Assembly: GCF_000384115.1 (NCBI RefSeq) | Contig: NZ_KB913029.1 | Location: 5,059,057-5,123,056, forward strand | From: Sporichthya polymorpha DSM 43042 | GTDB taxonomy: Bacteria > Actinomycetota > Actinomycetes > Sporichthyales > Sporichthyaceae | Direction: 5' to 3' | Length of the DNA: 64,000 nt | Shown: one piece after another, positions 16,231-25,400 of the stretch | Numbering within the stretch: position 1 is the stretch's first letter | Layout of the letters: each line of letters starts with the position of its first letter | Position numbers and translations under genes: made by a program | Notes under the pieces: model-generated | Databases searched by the model: none | Told to the model about the DNA's origin: nothing | Seen by the model: the letters and a program-made list of their open reading frames with translations, nothing else

Positions 16231-16536
16231 CTACGCGGGGTCATCCATGGATGCCAGTTGGTCCCGGGTGAAGCCCAGCGACTCAATCGCCTCGTCCAAC
16301 GAAGTACGGCGACCGCTGTCCGTGGCGGCCCGGGCCAGAACGAGGGCGACGTCGACCAGGTCGCGTTCGAGCCCCTGGAGACGTTGCAGCTCGTGGAAAC
16401 TGATCACGGCAGCGACGGGCTCCGCGTGCCGCCGCAGGATGGTGGCATGGCCGTTCTCGGCGTCGGCGACGAGCTTGGAGACGCCGCGACGGCTCGCCTC
16501 CGCAATCGGCAGCGGCTCAGCCGCAGCAAGACTCAT
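16231..16536 (-). CDS. Phd/YefM-like antitoxin (copy 2)
   Basis: The 101-residue protein differs from copy 1 at six positions by eye and has the same Phd layout (PIAEASRRGVSKLVADAENG; ATILRRHAEPVAAVISFHEL). The ATG at 16536 is chosen for colinearity with copy 1; the frame extends upstream to 16647, but that stretch (Cys-rich, covering the promoter palindrome) is not convincing protein. As in copy 1, TATAGT lies about 10 nt before the ATG and no Shine-Dalgarno sequence is visible. It is next to the right end of the element and the 3' end of rnpB. Confidence 0.78.
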   Translation of the reverse strand: MSLAAAEPLPIAEASRRGVSKLVADAENGHATILRRHAEPVAAVISFHELQRLQGLERDLVDVALVLARAATDSGRRTSLDEAIESLGFTRDQLASMDDPA

Positions 16537-16543
16537 ACGGAAA

Positions 16544-16551
16544 CTATATAG
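16544..16551. promoter_or_regulatory. Palindrome in the toxin-antitoxin promoter (copy 2)
   Basis: CTATATAG is a perfect 8-bp palindrome upstream of the antitoxin start, in an AT-rich patch conserved with copy 1 at 2038-2051. It overlaps the likely -10 element on the minus strand and fits an autoregulatory operator. Confidence 0.5.
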
Positions 16552-16657
16552 ATTTCTGTGCAGATTTTCTAGCCTCGTCCAACCGCAGCAGCAGAAGTCG
16601 ACTGAGGGACGACCACACACACAACCGCAGGGGCCAAAGAGCGGCATTCAAGATCGC

Positions 16658-16677
16658 CTGGGCCGTCTCTGGGCCGT
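16658..16677. repeat. Paired CTGGGCCGT boxes, candidate integrase arm sites (right end)
   Basis: CTGGGCCGT at 16658-16666 and 16669-16677 repeats the doublet found inside both left att copies, 116 bp inside the right att copy. Presence at both ends supports a role in the recombination complex. Confidence 0.5.
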
Positions 16678-16792
16678 GACAGCTCGGCGACAGGGGGTAA
16701 ATAGAGGTCGTGAGCAGTCAACCACGCACCGTGATCCCTGCAGCTCACAAGGCGTGTCGGACACCAGCGGTGCCCTGTGGATAACGTGGGGA

Positions 16793-16822
16793 CGACGAGC
16801 CGGCCTGTAAGCCGGATTCTGT
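16793..16822. repeat. att-like segment inside rnpB (right end of the element)
   Basis: This is the last 30 nt of rnpB and is identical to 2158-2187. It covers the 3' strand of helix P1 and the adjoining junction. Since the element lies downstream of rnpB, this copy keeps the RNA intact, as expected for attR of an element that restores its target. Confidence 0.8.
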
Positions 16823-17200
16823 TCGCCGGGCCTTGCGGTCCGGCGAGACGGCCATCCATCTGGGGCCGGTGTCACCACCGGCCTCGGTGCGGCCTACCTG
16901 TGAGCTCGGGCGGGCCGCCCTCGAACGCTCACACACGCTGGGCGGGCCCAGCGATCTTGGCCTTGCTCCGGGTGGGGTTTACCGAGCCGTCCGAGTCACC
17001 CCGGACGCTGGTGGTCTCTTACACCACCGTTTCACCCTTACCGTCCCGCAAGCGGGGCGGCGGTCTGCTTTCTGTGGCACTGTCCCGCGGGTCACCCCGG
17101 GTGGGTGTTACCCACCACCCTGCCCTGTGGAGTCCGGACTTTCCTCACCGAGACGCTTCCGCGGAAGCGTTTCGGCGCGGCCGTCCGGCCGGCTCGTCGC
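16794..17200 (-). ncRNA. rnpB: RNase P RNA (bacterial type A)
   Basis: On the minus strand the RNA starts near 17200. The 5' strand GACGAGCCGGCC (17187-17198) pairs perfectly with GGCCGGCTCGTC at the 3' end (16794-16805), forming P1. Conserved landmarks are GAGGAAAGTCCGGACTCC near the 5' end, GACGGTAAGGGTGAAA with GGTGGTGTAAGAGACCACC in the middle, and ACAGAATCCGGCTTACAGG at the 3' end. The length of about 405 nt fits type A. It is the catalytic RNA that matures tRNA 5' ends. Its 3' end is the attachment site of the neighbouring element, and no T-rich terminator is visible just downstream, so termination or processing may now depend on element sequence. Confidence 0.95.
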
Positions 17201-17207
17201 GAAGCTC

Positions 17208-17213
17208 AGCGTA
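17208..17213 (-). promoter_or_regulatory. Candidate -10 element of rnpB
   Basis: TACGCT on the minus strand lies 8-10 bp upstream of the predicted 5' end of rnpB and fits TANNNT. No good -35 hexamer is seen at standard spacing in this very GC-rich stretch. Confidence 0.3.
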
Positions 17214-17336
17214 GTGGTCGTCCACCGCCGGCTCCCGGCGGTGCGACGTCGCGGCGCGCTGGATTGGGCCGATCAGCCCCTCCGCTGATCCCCCGAACGC
17301 CCTCAAGCCCCCTGAGGAGCGGCCGATAGTGGGTCG

Positions 17337-18653
17337 ATGATCAGGACCCGCACCCCCGTGACCGCCGTTCTGACGTTGCTCGCGGTCGCTGCGTGCGGCT
17401 CCGGTGACAACGTCACCGCACTCGACGGTTCGCCGCCGCCGGCACAGATCCCGTTCGCGACGGCGAAGGCCCGAGCCGGTGGCCCGACGACCTGGACGAA
17501 GGTCGCACCGTGGCCCTACCGCCCTTGGGTCATGAAGGTCTCGGCCTGGACCGGCCGCGAGGTGCTGGTGTTCGGATCCGGGCCCGGCCGGGACCAGCGG
17601 GTCGAGAAGAACCGGATGGGCTCGATCTCCGGCGCTTACGATCCCGCCTCAGACACGTGGCGGCAGATCGCCGTCGCGCCGTTCGACGTCACGAACGCGG
17701 GCGTTGTCGGCACCGCCGGAGCGGTTTTTGCAGTTACCGGCCGGATGGTCGACCGGGTCTGGACCCCGGAGCTTTGGGCCTACTCCGTCGACGCCGACTC
17801 GTGGCGCCGACTCCCCTCCCCGCCCGCCGAGGACTTCTACGGCGTGACCCTTGCCGGTCGGACTCTGGCCACGACGTCCTTCGGGCAGGCGGGCCGGACG
17901 ATTCACCTGCTCGACCTCGACAGCGAGAACTGGCGAGCCGCTCCCGCGGATCCCTGGCCGAACGGTCAGAACGAGATGGTCGGGCTCGCCGACGGCCGAA
18001 TCGTCGTCCTCTCGACGACAGCGCCCCCGCCGCCGACGCCGCCGCCTGGCGCTGAGGACAGCGGAACGTTCGTCGTCGCCGGACCCGCGGAGCCGCGCGG
18101 TCCCGATAACCCAGGGCCCTGTTGGAAGGCCGCCGTGCTCGACACCGGCGCCGATTCGTGGCGAGAGCTGCCCCGGTCCGGCCTCGCGCGGAACTTCCAC
18201 GGATCCTGGACCGCCGTCGGCAGTCGACTGATCAACGTCGAGACCGGATCTCTCCCGGCCGACTCCGTGGAAGCCGGGTGCGGCGACGAACCCAATGTCC
18301 CGTCCGGCGGCGTCCTCGACGTCGACGCCGGTCGATGGGAGCCGCTGACTCCGTTCCCGCGGAAGGGCGCCCCGATCTTCGCCGGCGCCCTGGGCGACGA
18401 GTCGACGGCCATCACCCAGGCCAGCGACTCGGAGGAGGCGGTGTGGAGATACGACACCCACGCGCGAACCTGGGCGGCCCTGCCGCCGATCCCCGGCCGG
18501 ACGCACGGGTTCAGCGACTCGCTGTGGGCGTGGGCGGGCGACCGGTTGCTGATCTTCGCCAACGGTGCCCTGAAGCCCACCAAGAACGGCTGGGACACCC
18601 GAACCGTCGCTGTTCACGACGGCTGGTCCTGGGCCCCCGGCGAGCGCAGCTAG
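17337..18653 (+). CDS. Secreted lipoprotein with Kelch/galactose-oxidase-like beta-propeller
   Basis: The 438-residue protein has a short signal and lipobox (LLAVAACGSG, lipid Cys ~20). The mature part shows repeating Kelch-type units: WTGREVLVFG, GAYDPASDTWRQIA, ELWAYSVDADSWRRLP, WKAAVLDTGADSWRELP, GVLDVDAGRWEPL, VWRYDTHARTWAALP. This predicts a propeller of about six blades on the outer face of the membrane. No catalytic residues are evident, so a binding role is more likely than enzymatic activity. It lies outside the rnpB element, with its start 137 bp from the rnpB 5' end on the opposite strand. Confidence 0.75.
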   Translation: MIRTRTPVTAVLTLLAVAACGSGDNVTALDGSPPPAQIPFATAKARAGGPTTWTKVAPWPYRPWVMKVSAWTGREVLVFGSGPGRDQRVEKNRMGSISGAYDPASDTWRQIAVAPFDVTNAGVVGTAGAVFAVTGRMVDRVWTPELWAYSVDADSWRRLPSPPAEDFYGVTLAGRTLATTSFGQAGRTIHLLDLDSENWRAAPADPWPNGQNEMVGLADGRIVVLSTTAPPPPTPPPGAEDSGTFVVAGPAEPRGPDNPGPCWKAAVLDTGADSWRELPRSGLARNFHGSWTAVGSRLINVETGSLPADSVEAGCGDEPNVPSGGVLDVDAGRWEPLTPFPRKGAPIFAGALGDESTAITQASDSEEAVWRYDTHARTWAALPPIPGRTHGFSDSLWAWAGDRLLIFANGALKPTKNGWDTRTVAVHDGWSWAPGERS

Positions 18654-18761
18654 CCTCGATCTTTCGTGACCAGCCGGTTCCCAGCGAGCGGGTAGTCGAT
18701 GGCGTTGGTCGGAGTCCTGGGCACTGTTGTCCGCCGGCGTTGTGTTCGCCGGTTCTCCGGG

Positions 18762-20224
18762 GTGTTCGTCGCGACGGGATCTGGGTTCAGGTCAGGGCGG
18801 TCAGTCGTTGGTGGCCGCCGGTGATCAGATCGGCCCAGGGCCATCGGGAGTTCAGGCGCAGGGTGCGCCGACGGCCGGTGGTGATCACGCGGGCGGCGAC
18901 GCTGAGCAGGCGTAGTCGAAGACGTTTGGGTTCCCAGCGGCGGGCCGCGTGGGTGGGCCAGGCCAGCAGCTGGGTCCAGACCAACAGCTCGGTGGCCAGC
19001 TGGGCGAGTTCGAGCCAGAGCTCGTTCTTGGTGAACGAGTGCAAGGGCAGGTTGGTGGCGCCGGTGTCTTTCAGCGTCCGGACGCGGTCCTCGGCCCGGG
19101 CCCGTAACCGGTGTCGGACTTCGAGATCGGCCAGACGAGAGCCGCGGGTGTTGGTGGCGAACACAGTGATGCGCCAGCCGTCCGCGTCGGTGATCCGCAG
19201 CTGCGCACCGACGTGGGGCTCCTCGCGACGGGCGATCACCCGCATGCCGGGCGGCCATCCGGTGAAGGAGGCCGGCAGCCAGCGGGTCAGTTCGGCGACC
19301 TGCGCGCCCGGGCGCGGGCACCCGTCAGCATCGAGGGCGGCGCGCCAAGCCTGGCGTGGTAGGACCGCGAGGGCATCGAGCACCGGTTGACGGGCGGCGA
19401 TCCCGACCGAGAACTCCAGGCCGAGCTCATGCACGTGGTTCAGCAAGTCCTTGACCCCGCCCGCGCTATCGGCGCGCACCAGCACCCCGCCCCGCACCGC
19501 TTCGGGCAGTTGGGCGAGTGCGGCATCGAGGACTGCGATCTGATCGGCGGCGTTGTTGGCATTCGCACTGCCGGGGCGCAGCAGCGCGGCCAACGGCTCG
19601 CCGGTTCCGGTCGGGCCGTGATCGGCGAAGGCCAGGAGCGGGTGGAACCCGAACCCGCGCTTGAAGGTCGGCGCCGCTCCTTCCTTCTCCGAATGCGCCC
19701 CGACCAGCGTGGCGTCCAGATCCAGCACCGGGCGGTCCTGACCAGCCCACGGATCGACCCGTGACCACACCCACGCCCGGGCCTGCGCGCGGGCGGCACG
19801 GATCGCGCCGAGTGTGGCTTTGGCCGTGTCCGGATCTGCGGCCAGGGTTTCGATAAGTCGGCTGACCGTCGGGTCCGAAGCCACCGGGCCGAACAGCTCC
19901 GGCTGCGCGCGCACCAACGCCAGATCGGCCAGACAGTCCCCACCCAACGCGATCGCGACCACCAGATCGAGCACCGTCTTACCTGGGTCGTGCACCGCCC
20001 GGTGCGCCCGCCACGGCGCCAACCCCCGGGACAGGGCACCGGCCAAGCCGCTGACCACCGCGGTCTTCAAAAGCAACGCCCCACCCGCTGAAGAGATCAG
20101 CGACTCGCCGCCAGCCTCAACACGGGGCACAGAACGAACCCGGCTACCCATCACCTACGGAGTGCCTTCCGGCTCGGCGATCTTGGACCTTCGACAAGCC
20201 CAGAATCCCGTGCCAGACAGGCAC
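18762..20224 (-). mobile_element. IS1380-family insertion sequence
   Basis: The element is defined by its single transposase gene and by imperfect inverted ends. The left end reads GTG...GTC...GACGGGATCTGGG inward (18762-18785). The right end, on the other strand, reads GTGCCTGTCTGGCACGGGAT followed by TCTGGG (20199-20224). About 19 of 25 positions agree. I see no clear target-site duplication, so exact borders are uncertain. It sits between a Kelch lipoprotein and a GNAT gene without breaking either. Confidence 0.6.
18787..20154 (-). CDS. IS1380-family transposase
   Basis: The 455-residue DDE transposase has DLDATLVGAHSEKEGA (first catalytic Asp region), ADSAGGVKDLLNHVHELGL (second Asp region) and a long C-terminal part with LPLHSFTKNELWLELAQLA holding the final acidic residue. 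The length is normal for the family and no frameshift is seen, so it may be active. Its stop codon lies directly inside the left inverted end. Codon use is similar to the surrounding genome, so it has probably been in this or a similar host for some time. Confidence 0.9.
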   Translation of the reverse strand: MMGSRVRSVPRVEAGGESLISSAGGALLLKTAVVSGLAGALSRGLAPWRAHRAVHDPGKTVLDLVVAIALGGDCLADLALVRAQPELFGPVASDPTVSRLIETLAADPDTAKATLGAIRAARAQARAWVWSRVDPWAGQDRPVLDLDATLVGAHSEKEGAAPTFKRGFGFHPLLAFADHGPTGTGEPLAALLRPGSANANNAADQIAVLDAALAQLPEAVRGGVLVRADSAGGVKDLLNHVHELGLEFSVGIAARQPVLDALAVLPRQAWRAALDADGCPRPGAQVAELTRWLPASFTGWPPGMRVIARREEPHVGAQLRITDADGWRITVFATNTRGSRLADLEVRHRLRARAEDRVRTLKDTGATNLPLHSFTKNELWLELAQLATELLVWTQLLAWPTHAARRWEPKRLRLRLLSVAARVITTGRRRTLRLNSRWPWADLITGGHQRLTALT

Positions 20225-20288
20225 TTCCGTGTTTAACGCGCCGAACTCAACCGCTCACACGCGAAATGTCGAGGCTAGCCTCCCGCGC

Positions 20289-20741
20289 GTGAACGTCGAG
20301 GAGGTGAGCCCCCGGGATCCGGGGGTCGCGGCGCTGCTCGAGGCGCTGACCGCCGACCTCGCCGGCGAGGGGTACGCGGCGGAGGAGACGTTCGGGTACT
20401 CCGTCGAGCAGTTGGAGGCCCAGAGCGTGCACCTGGTCGGCGTCCGCGTCGGGGGGACGCTCGCCGCCGTCGGCGGCATCGAGATTCAGGGCGCGGGGGT
20501 CGCGGAGCTCAAGCGCTTCTACGTCGACCCGGCCCACCGCGGGGCCGGGCTCGCCGACGCGGTGATCAAGGCCTTGCTCAACCACGGGGCGGGGCGCGGC
20601 GTCACCACCGTCCGGCTCGAGACCGGGGACAAGCAGCACGCCGCGATCGCTTTCTACCGGCGGCACGGGTTCGGCGAGGTCCCCCGGTTCCCGCCCTACG
20701 AGGCGTCCGCGACGTCGGTGTGCATGCAGCGCGACCTCTGA
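20289..20741 (+). CDS. GNAT-family N-acetyltransferase
   Basis: The 150-residue enzyme transfers an acetyl group from acetyl-CoA to an amine. The core shows VGGTLAAVGGIEIQGAGVAELKRFYVDP, the acetyl-CoA loop HRGAGLADAVI, and the late motif AIAFYRRHGFGEVPRFPPYE. The GTG at 20289 is preferred since it starts the conserved fold; an upstream in-frame ATG at 20229 is possible. The substrate is unknown. It lies just right of the IS1380 element and is convergent with a DUF6069 gene, with a strong hairpin between them. Confidence 0.82.
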   Translation: MNVEEVSPRDPGVAALLEALTADLAGEGYAAEETFGYSVEQLEAQSVHLVGVRVGGTLAAVGGIEIQGAGVAELKRFYVDPAHRGAGLADAVIKALLNHGAGRGVTTVRLETGDKQHAAIAFYRRHGFGEVPRFPPYEASATSVCMQRDL

Positions 20742-20748
20742 ACCGCCG

Positions 20749-20796
20749 TTGCGTCCGGGAAAGTGGTCGCCCCGGCAACCACTTTCCCGGACGCAA
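20749..20796. terminator. 19-bp perfect hairpin between convergent genes (family member)
   Basis: TTGCGTCCGGGAAAGTGGT (20749-20767) pairs perfectly with 20778-20796 across a 10-nt loop. It begins 8 nt after the GNAT stop and ends 7 nt before the DUF6069 stop, so it can end both transcripts. No T-run follows. A relative with a compensated 5-bp difference is at 49871-49922. Confidence 0.7.
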
Positions 20797-20802
20797 GAGG
20801 CC

Positions 20803-21219
20803 TCATTCGGGGAGGCGGGCGGCGAGGGCGGGGACGACGATCGCGGCGGCGACGAGGTGAGTGGCCATCAGCAGGACCCGGGTGTCCCAGGCGGCGTCGG
20901 CGAGGACGTCCGGGACCAGGGAGAGCACGGTCAGGGCGACGGTGGTGACGACGAAGGTCCGGCGCGGGGCTCGGTTCCGGCGGGCGAGGACGGCGGCGAG
21001 GCCGACGCCCACCAGCGAGAACAGCGCGGTGAGCTGGGCGAAGGCGAACAGCGGGATGGCCTCGCCGGAGATGTCGAGCGAGATCCCGGCCTCCTGGCCG
21101 ACGGCCGCGACGACGGTCGTGGCGATCGAGGCGAGCACGGTCGCGAGCAGGCCGGCGCGGACGAGCGGGCGGACCGAGGTGCGCGGGGCGGACAGGACGG
21201 TGGTGGCGGTGGCGGTCAT
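20803..21219 (-). CDS. DUF6069-family four-helix membrane protein
   Basis: The 138-residue protein has four hydrophobic segments: LVRAGLLATVLASIATTVVAA, FAFAQLTALFSLVGVGLAAVL, TFVVTTVALTVLSLVP and LLMATHLVAAAIVVPALAARL. The pattern fits DUF6069 (function unknown), common in actinobacteria. GGAGAC lies upstream of the ATG at 21219. It is divergent from the nitrilase gene with 169 bp between starts, a spacer in which I see no clear operator. Confidence 0.7.
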   Translation of the reverse strand: MTATATTVLSAPRTSVRPLVRAGLLATVLASIATTVVAAVGQEAGISLDISGEAIPLFAFAQLTALFSLVGVGLAAVLARRNRAPRRTFVVTTVALTVLSLVPDVLADAAWDTRVLLMATHLVAAAIVVPALAARLPE

Positions 21220-21388
21220 TGCGGTCTCCTGAGGGTGTGGAACCGGCTGGTGCGCGGTCTCTCACCCCTGCTACGAACGCCCCGACCCGGAATCGACAAC
21301 GGCCGCCGAGAAATTTCGACGGATCTTTCCGGCCCCCGCCGTGGGATGCTCGCGGCACCGCACCACCCCGCGTCAGCCGGAGGTCCCC

Positions 21389-22318
21389 GTGCAGGTCACC
21401 GTCGCCGCCGTCCAGGCCACCCCGGTCTTCCTCGACACCGACGCCACCGTCGAGAAGGCCACCGCGCTGATCAAGGAGGCCGCCGACCTCGGGGCACAGC
21501 TCATCGTGTTCCCCGAGGCGTTCGTCCCGACCTACCCGGACTGGGTCTGGCGCCTGCCCGCCTGGAGCGACGGCCGGTACACGGGCCGCCTCTACGAGCA
21601 GGCCGTACAGGTCCCCGGCCCGGTCGTCACCCGCCTCGGCGAGGCCGCCCGCGAGGCCGGCGCCTACGTCGCGATGGGCATCAACGAGATCGAGGGCGGG
21701 ACGCTCTACAACACGCTGATCTACCTCGCCCCCGACGGCTCGCTCGCCGGCCGCCACCGCAAGCTCATGCCCACCGGCGGCGAACGCACCGTCTGGGGTT
21801 ACGGCGACGGTTCGACCCTCGACGTCGTCCGCACCCCGTTCGGGGTGGTCGGCGGACTGATCTGCTGGGAGAACTACATGCCGCTCGCGCGGGCGGCGAT
21901 GTACGCGCGGGGCGTCGAGATCCACCTCGCCCCGACGTGGGACAACGACGAGGCCTGGATCTCGACGTTGCGGCACATCGCCAAGGAGGGCCGCTGCTAC
22001 GTCATCGGGGTCTCCCCCGTCCTCCGCGGCGCCGACGTGCCCGCGGACCTGCGCGGCGACATCTACCGGGACGCGACCGACCCGGACGAGGCCGACTGGA
22101 TGAGCCGGGGCCTCGGCACGATCGTCGCGCCCGGCGGCGCGATCCTCGCCGGGCCGCTGCGCGATCAGGAGGGCATCGTCGTCGCCGAGATCGACGTCGA
22201 GCGCAACGTGCCGCCCCACCGGCGCCTGTTCGACCCCGTCGGCCACTACGCCCGCCCCGACGTCTTCACCCTGAACGTGAACACGCGCCCACAACCGAGC
22301 GTGCGGTTCGACGACTGA
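21389..22318 (+). CDS. Nitrilase (carbon-nitrogen hydrolase)
   Basis: The 309-residue enzyme belongs to the nitrilase branch and hydrolyses nitriles to acids and ammonia. The catalytic triad is visible as Glu43 (FPEAFVPTYPDW), Lys125 (HRKLMPTGGER) and Cys159 (GLICWENYMPLAR). The CWENYMPL context is typical of true nitrilases rather than amidases. GTG at 21389 is preceded by CCGGAGG. Length is slightly short of the usual 320-370, with a short C-terminal tail. The physiological substrate (aliphatic, aryl or cyano-compound) cannot be told. It stands alone, 97 bp before the amidoligase-like cassette. Confidence 0.88.
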   Translation: MQVTVAAVQATPVFLDTDATVEKATALIKEAADLGAQLIVFPEAFVPTYPDWVWRLPAWSDGRYTGRLYEQAVQVPGPVVTRLGEAAREAGAYVAMGINEIEGGTLYNTLIYLAPDGSLAGRHRKLMPTGGERTVWGYGDGSTLDVVRTPFGVVGGLICWENYMPLARAAMYARGVEIHLAPTWDNDEAWISTLRHIAKEGRCYVIGVSPVLRGADVPADLRGDIYRDATDPDEADWMSRGLGTIVAPGGAILAGPLRDQEGIVVAEIDVERNVPPHRRLFDPVGHYARPDVFTLNVNTRPQPSVRFDD

Positions 22319-22415
22319 CCGCGGTACTCACCGTTCACGTTCCCGAAACGGACGCCGGCGGACGGCGCGCCACGCTGGGGAGCACTACGCTCGCGACCTA
22401 CCCGTGGAGGAACGC

Positions 22416-25400
22416 GTGTCCATCCGTGTCGCGGTCGAGCACCGGACGATCTACCGCTTCGACCGCCCGACCGACATCGGGCCGCACCTGGTTCGCCTCC
22501 GGCCGGCGCCCCACTGCCGGACGCCGATCCTCGGCTACTCGCTGAAGGTCGCGCCCGAGCCGCACTTCGTGAACTGGCAGCAGGACGTCTACGGCAACCA
22601 CGCCGCGCGCCTGGTCTTCCCGGAGCCGGCGCGGGAGCTGTCGATCACCGTCGACCTCATCGCGGACCTCGCGGTCATCAACCCGTTCGACTTCTTCGTC
22701 GACTGCGACGCCCGTCAGTTCCCGTTCGAGTACCCCCGCGGCCTCGCCGACGACCTCGAGCCGTACCTGCGCCCGGTCGGGCACAACTCCCCCGGCTCGC
22801 CGCTGGCCGAGTGGCTCGACCGCTTCGACGCCGGCGCCGCGAAGGGCACCCCGATCGTCGACTTCCTCGTCGAGGTCAATCGCCGCGTGGCCGGCGACGT
22901 CGCGTACTCGATCCGCCTCGAGGAAGGCGTCCTGACCCCGGACGAGACGCTGACCCGCGCACTCGGTTCCTGCCGCGACAGCGCCTGGCTGCTGGTGGCG
23001 ATCCTCCGCGAGCTCGGCCTGGCCGCGCGGTTCGTCTCCGGCTACCTGGTCCAGCTCGTTCCTGACGACCCGTCAAATCTGCCCACCGGTGCTTCCGCCA
23101 CCGACTTCACCGACCTGCACGCCTGGGCCGAGGTCTACATCCCGGGCGCGGGCTGGATCGGCCTGGACGCGACCTCCGGTCTGCTCGCCGGCGAGGGCCA
23201 CATCCCGCTCGTCGGCACGCCGCGGCCGGAGCAGGCGGCGGCGATCACCGGCACCACCGGCCCGTGCGAGACCACGCTGGAGTTCGCCAACACGGTGCGG
23301 CGCCTCTACGAGGACCCGCGGGTCACCAAGCCGTACTCCCAGCAGCAGATCGAGCGCATCCACGCGCTCGGCGCCGAGGTGGACGCCCGCCTGGTCGCCG
23401 GCGACGTCCGGCTGACGATGGGCGGCGAGCCGACGTTCGTCGCCGCCGACGACATGGACTCCCCGCAGTGGCGCATCGCCGCCGACGGCCCGGAGAAGCG
23501 CGCGTTCGCCGTCGCGCTCGCCGACCGGCTGAAGGCCCACTACGCCCCGCGCGGGGTCGTGCTGCACGGGCAGGGCAAGTGGTATCCCGGCGAGCCGCTG
23601 CCCCGCTGGCAGATCGGCATCGTCTGGCGCAGCGACAACGCCGCGCTGTGGGCGAACCCCGACCTGCTCGACGATCCGTGGAGCGAGCCCGTCGTCGACC
23701 CCGGCTCCCCCGCCGCGCGCGCCGCGGTCACCGCCCTGACCGAGGCGATCGCCGCCGGCCTCGGGGTCCCCGCCGACTGCGTCCGCCACCTCTACGAGGA
23801 CCCGATCGACCGCCTCGCCGCCGAGGCCCGTCTGCCCGCCGGCGCACCACCGGAGCACGGCGCGGCCGCGCAGTCGGCGTGGCCGGCCGACGCCGAGCGC
23901 CGCCACGCCCTGATCGCCGAACTCGACGCCGAACGCGGGGATCCGGTCGCCTGCGCGATCCCGCTCAACCGCACCGAGGACGGCACCGGCTGGACGACGA
24001 CGCAGTGGCGCACCCGCCGCGGCGAGGTCTTCCTGCGCCCGGGCACGTCGCCGGCGGGGCTGCGGCTGCCGCTCGACGCCATCGCGTGGACGCCGCCGCC
24101 GGTCACGTTCGACCGCTCCCGGTTCGCCCCGGCCCCGCCGATGCCGCGGTACGCCGAGCCGCCGCCGAAGCCCGAACCGACCGACCCGGAACCGACGAGC
24201 CCCGCGGCGACGGTCCTCCCCGTCGAGGGGGCGCCGACGACCGCGTTGTGCGTCGAGGAGCGCGGCGGGCACGTGTTCGTGTTCCTGCCGCCGCTGCCCG
24301 ACGCCGCGGACACCGTCGCGCTGCTCGCCGTCGTCGAGGCGGGCGCGACGGCGACGGGCACCAAGGTCGTCCTCGAGGGCTACGCGCCCGCCGGCGACGA
24401 CCGGCTGCGCTCGCTGACCGTCACCCCGGACCCGGGCGTCATCGAGGTCAACGTCCACCCGGCGGCGAGCTGGACGGAGCTCGCGGAGATCAACGCGACG
24501 CTCGACTCCGCGGCGCGCGCGGTGGGCCTGGCGACCGAGACGTTCGGCCTGGACGGCACGCACACCGGCACCGGCGGCGGCGGGCATCTGACCCTCGGCG
24601 GCCCGACTGCGGCGGACTCCCCACTGCTGCGTCGGCCGGACCTGCTGGCTTCGATGGTCACCTACTGGCAGCACCACCCGGGCCTGACGTACCTGTTCTC
24701 CGGGCGCTTCGTCGGGCCGACCAGCCAGGCCCCGCGCGTCGACGAGGGCCGGGCCGAGAACCTCTACGAGCTCGAGATCGCCTTCGCCGAGCTCGCCCGC
24801 CTCGCGGCCGACGGCGACGTCCGGCCCTGGCACGTCGACCGCGCCCTGCGGCACCTGCTGACCGACATCGCCGGGAACACCCACCGCTCCGAGTTCTGCA
24901 TCGACAAGCTGTTCTCCCCCGACTCCGACCGCGGCCGGCTCGGCCTGCTCGAACTCCGCGGGTTCGAGATGCCGCCGCACCCGGACATGGCGCTGGTCCA
25001 GGCGCTGCTGGTCCGCGCGCTCGTCGCCCGGTTCTGGGACGCGCCGTACTCCGGGCCGCTGGTCCGCTGGGGCACCCGGCTGCACGACTCGTTCCTGCTG
25101 CCGGAGTTCGCGCTCGCCGACGTCGCGGACGTCGTCGCCGACCTGAACACCCACGGCATCGCGTTCTCCCCGGCCTGGCTGGACCCGTTCGCGGAGTTCC
25201 GCTTCCCGCGCCTCGGCGCCGTCGACGTGGCCGGGGTGCACCTGGAGCTGCGCCTGGCGATCGAGCCGTGGCACGTCCTCGGCGAGGAGGTCACCGGGTC
25301 GGGGACCGCGCGGTACGTCGACTCCTCCGTCGAGCGCGTGCAGGTGAAGATCACCGGCGCGGTGCCGGGCCGGCACGCCGTCACCTGCAACGGCGTCCCG

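Larger units (their letters stand above)
2158..16822. mobile_element. Integrative mobilizable element inserted in the 3' end of rnpB
   Basis: A 14.6 kb block is bounded by identical 30-bp copies of the rnpB 3' end. It holds a tyrosine integrase and excisionase-like gene near the left end, a MobF relaxase with helicase domain, two toxin-antitoxin systems, and metal and thiol-redox cargo genes. No replication initiator, TraB/FtsK translocase or type IV secretion gene is visible. It therefore looks mobilizable rather than self-transmissible. Insertion at the 3' end of a stable RNA gene with restoration of the gene sequence is the usual strategy of tyrosine-recombinase elements; here the restored gene is rnpB. 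Confidence 0.75.

Noticed and set aside
16231-16647. Long form of the antitoxin with a 37-residue Cys-rich N-terminus
   Set aside because: The extra part spans the promoter palindrome, and copy 1 is colinear only from the internal ATG.
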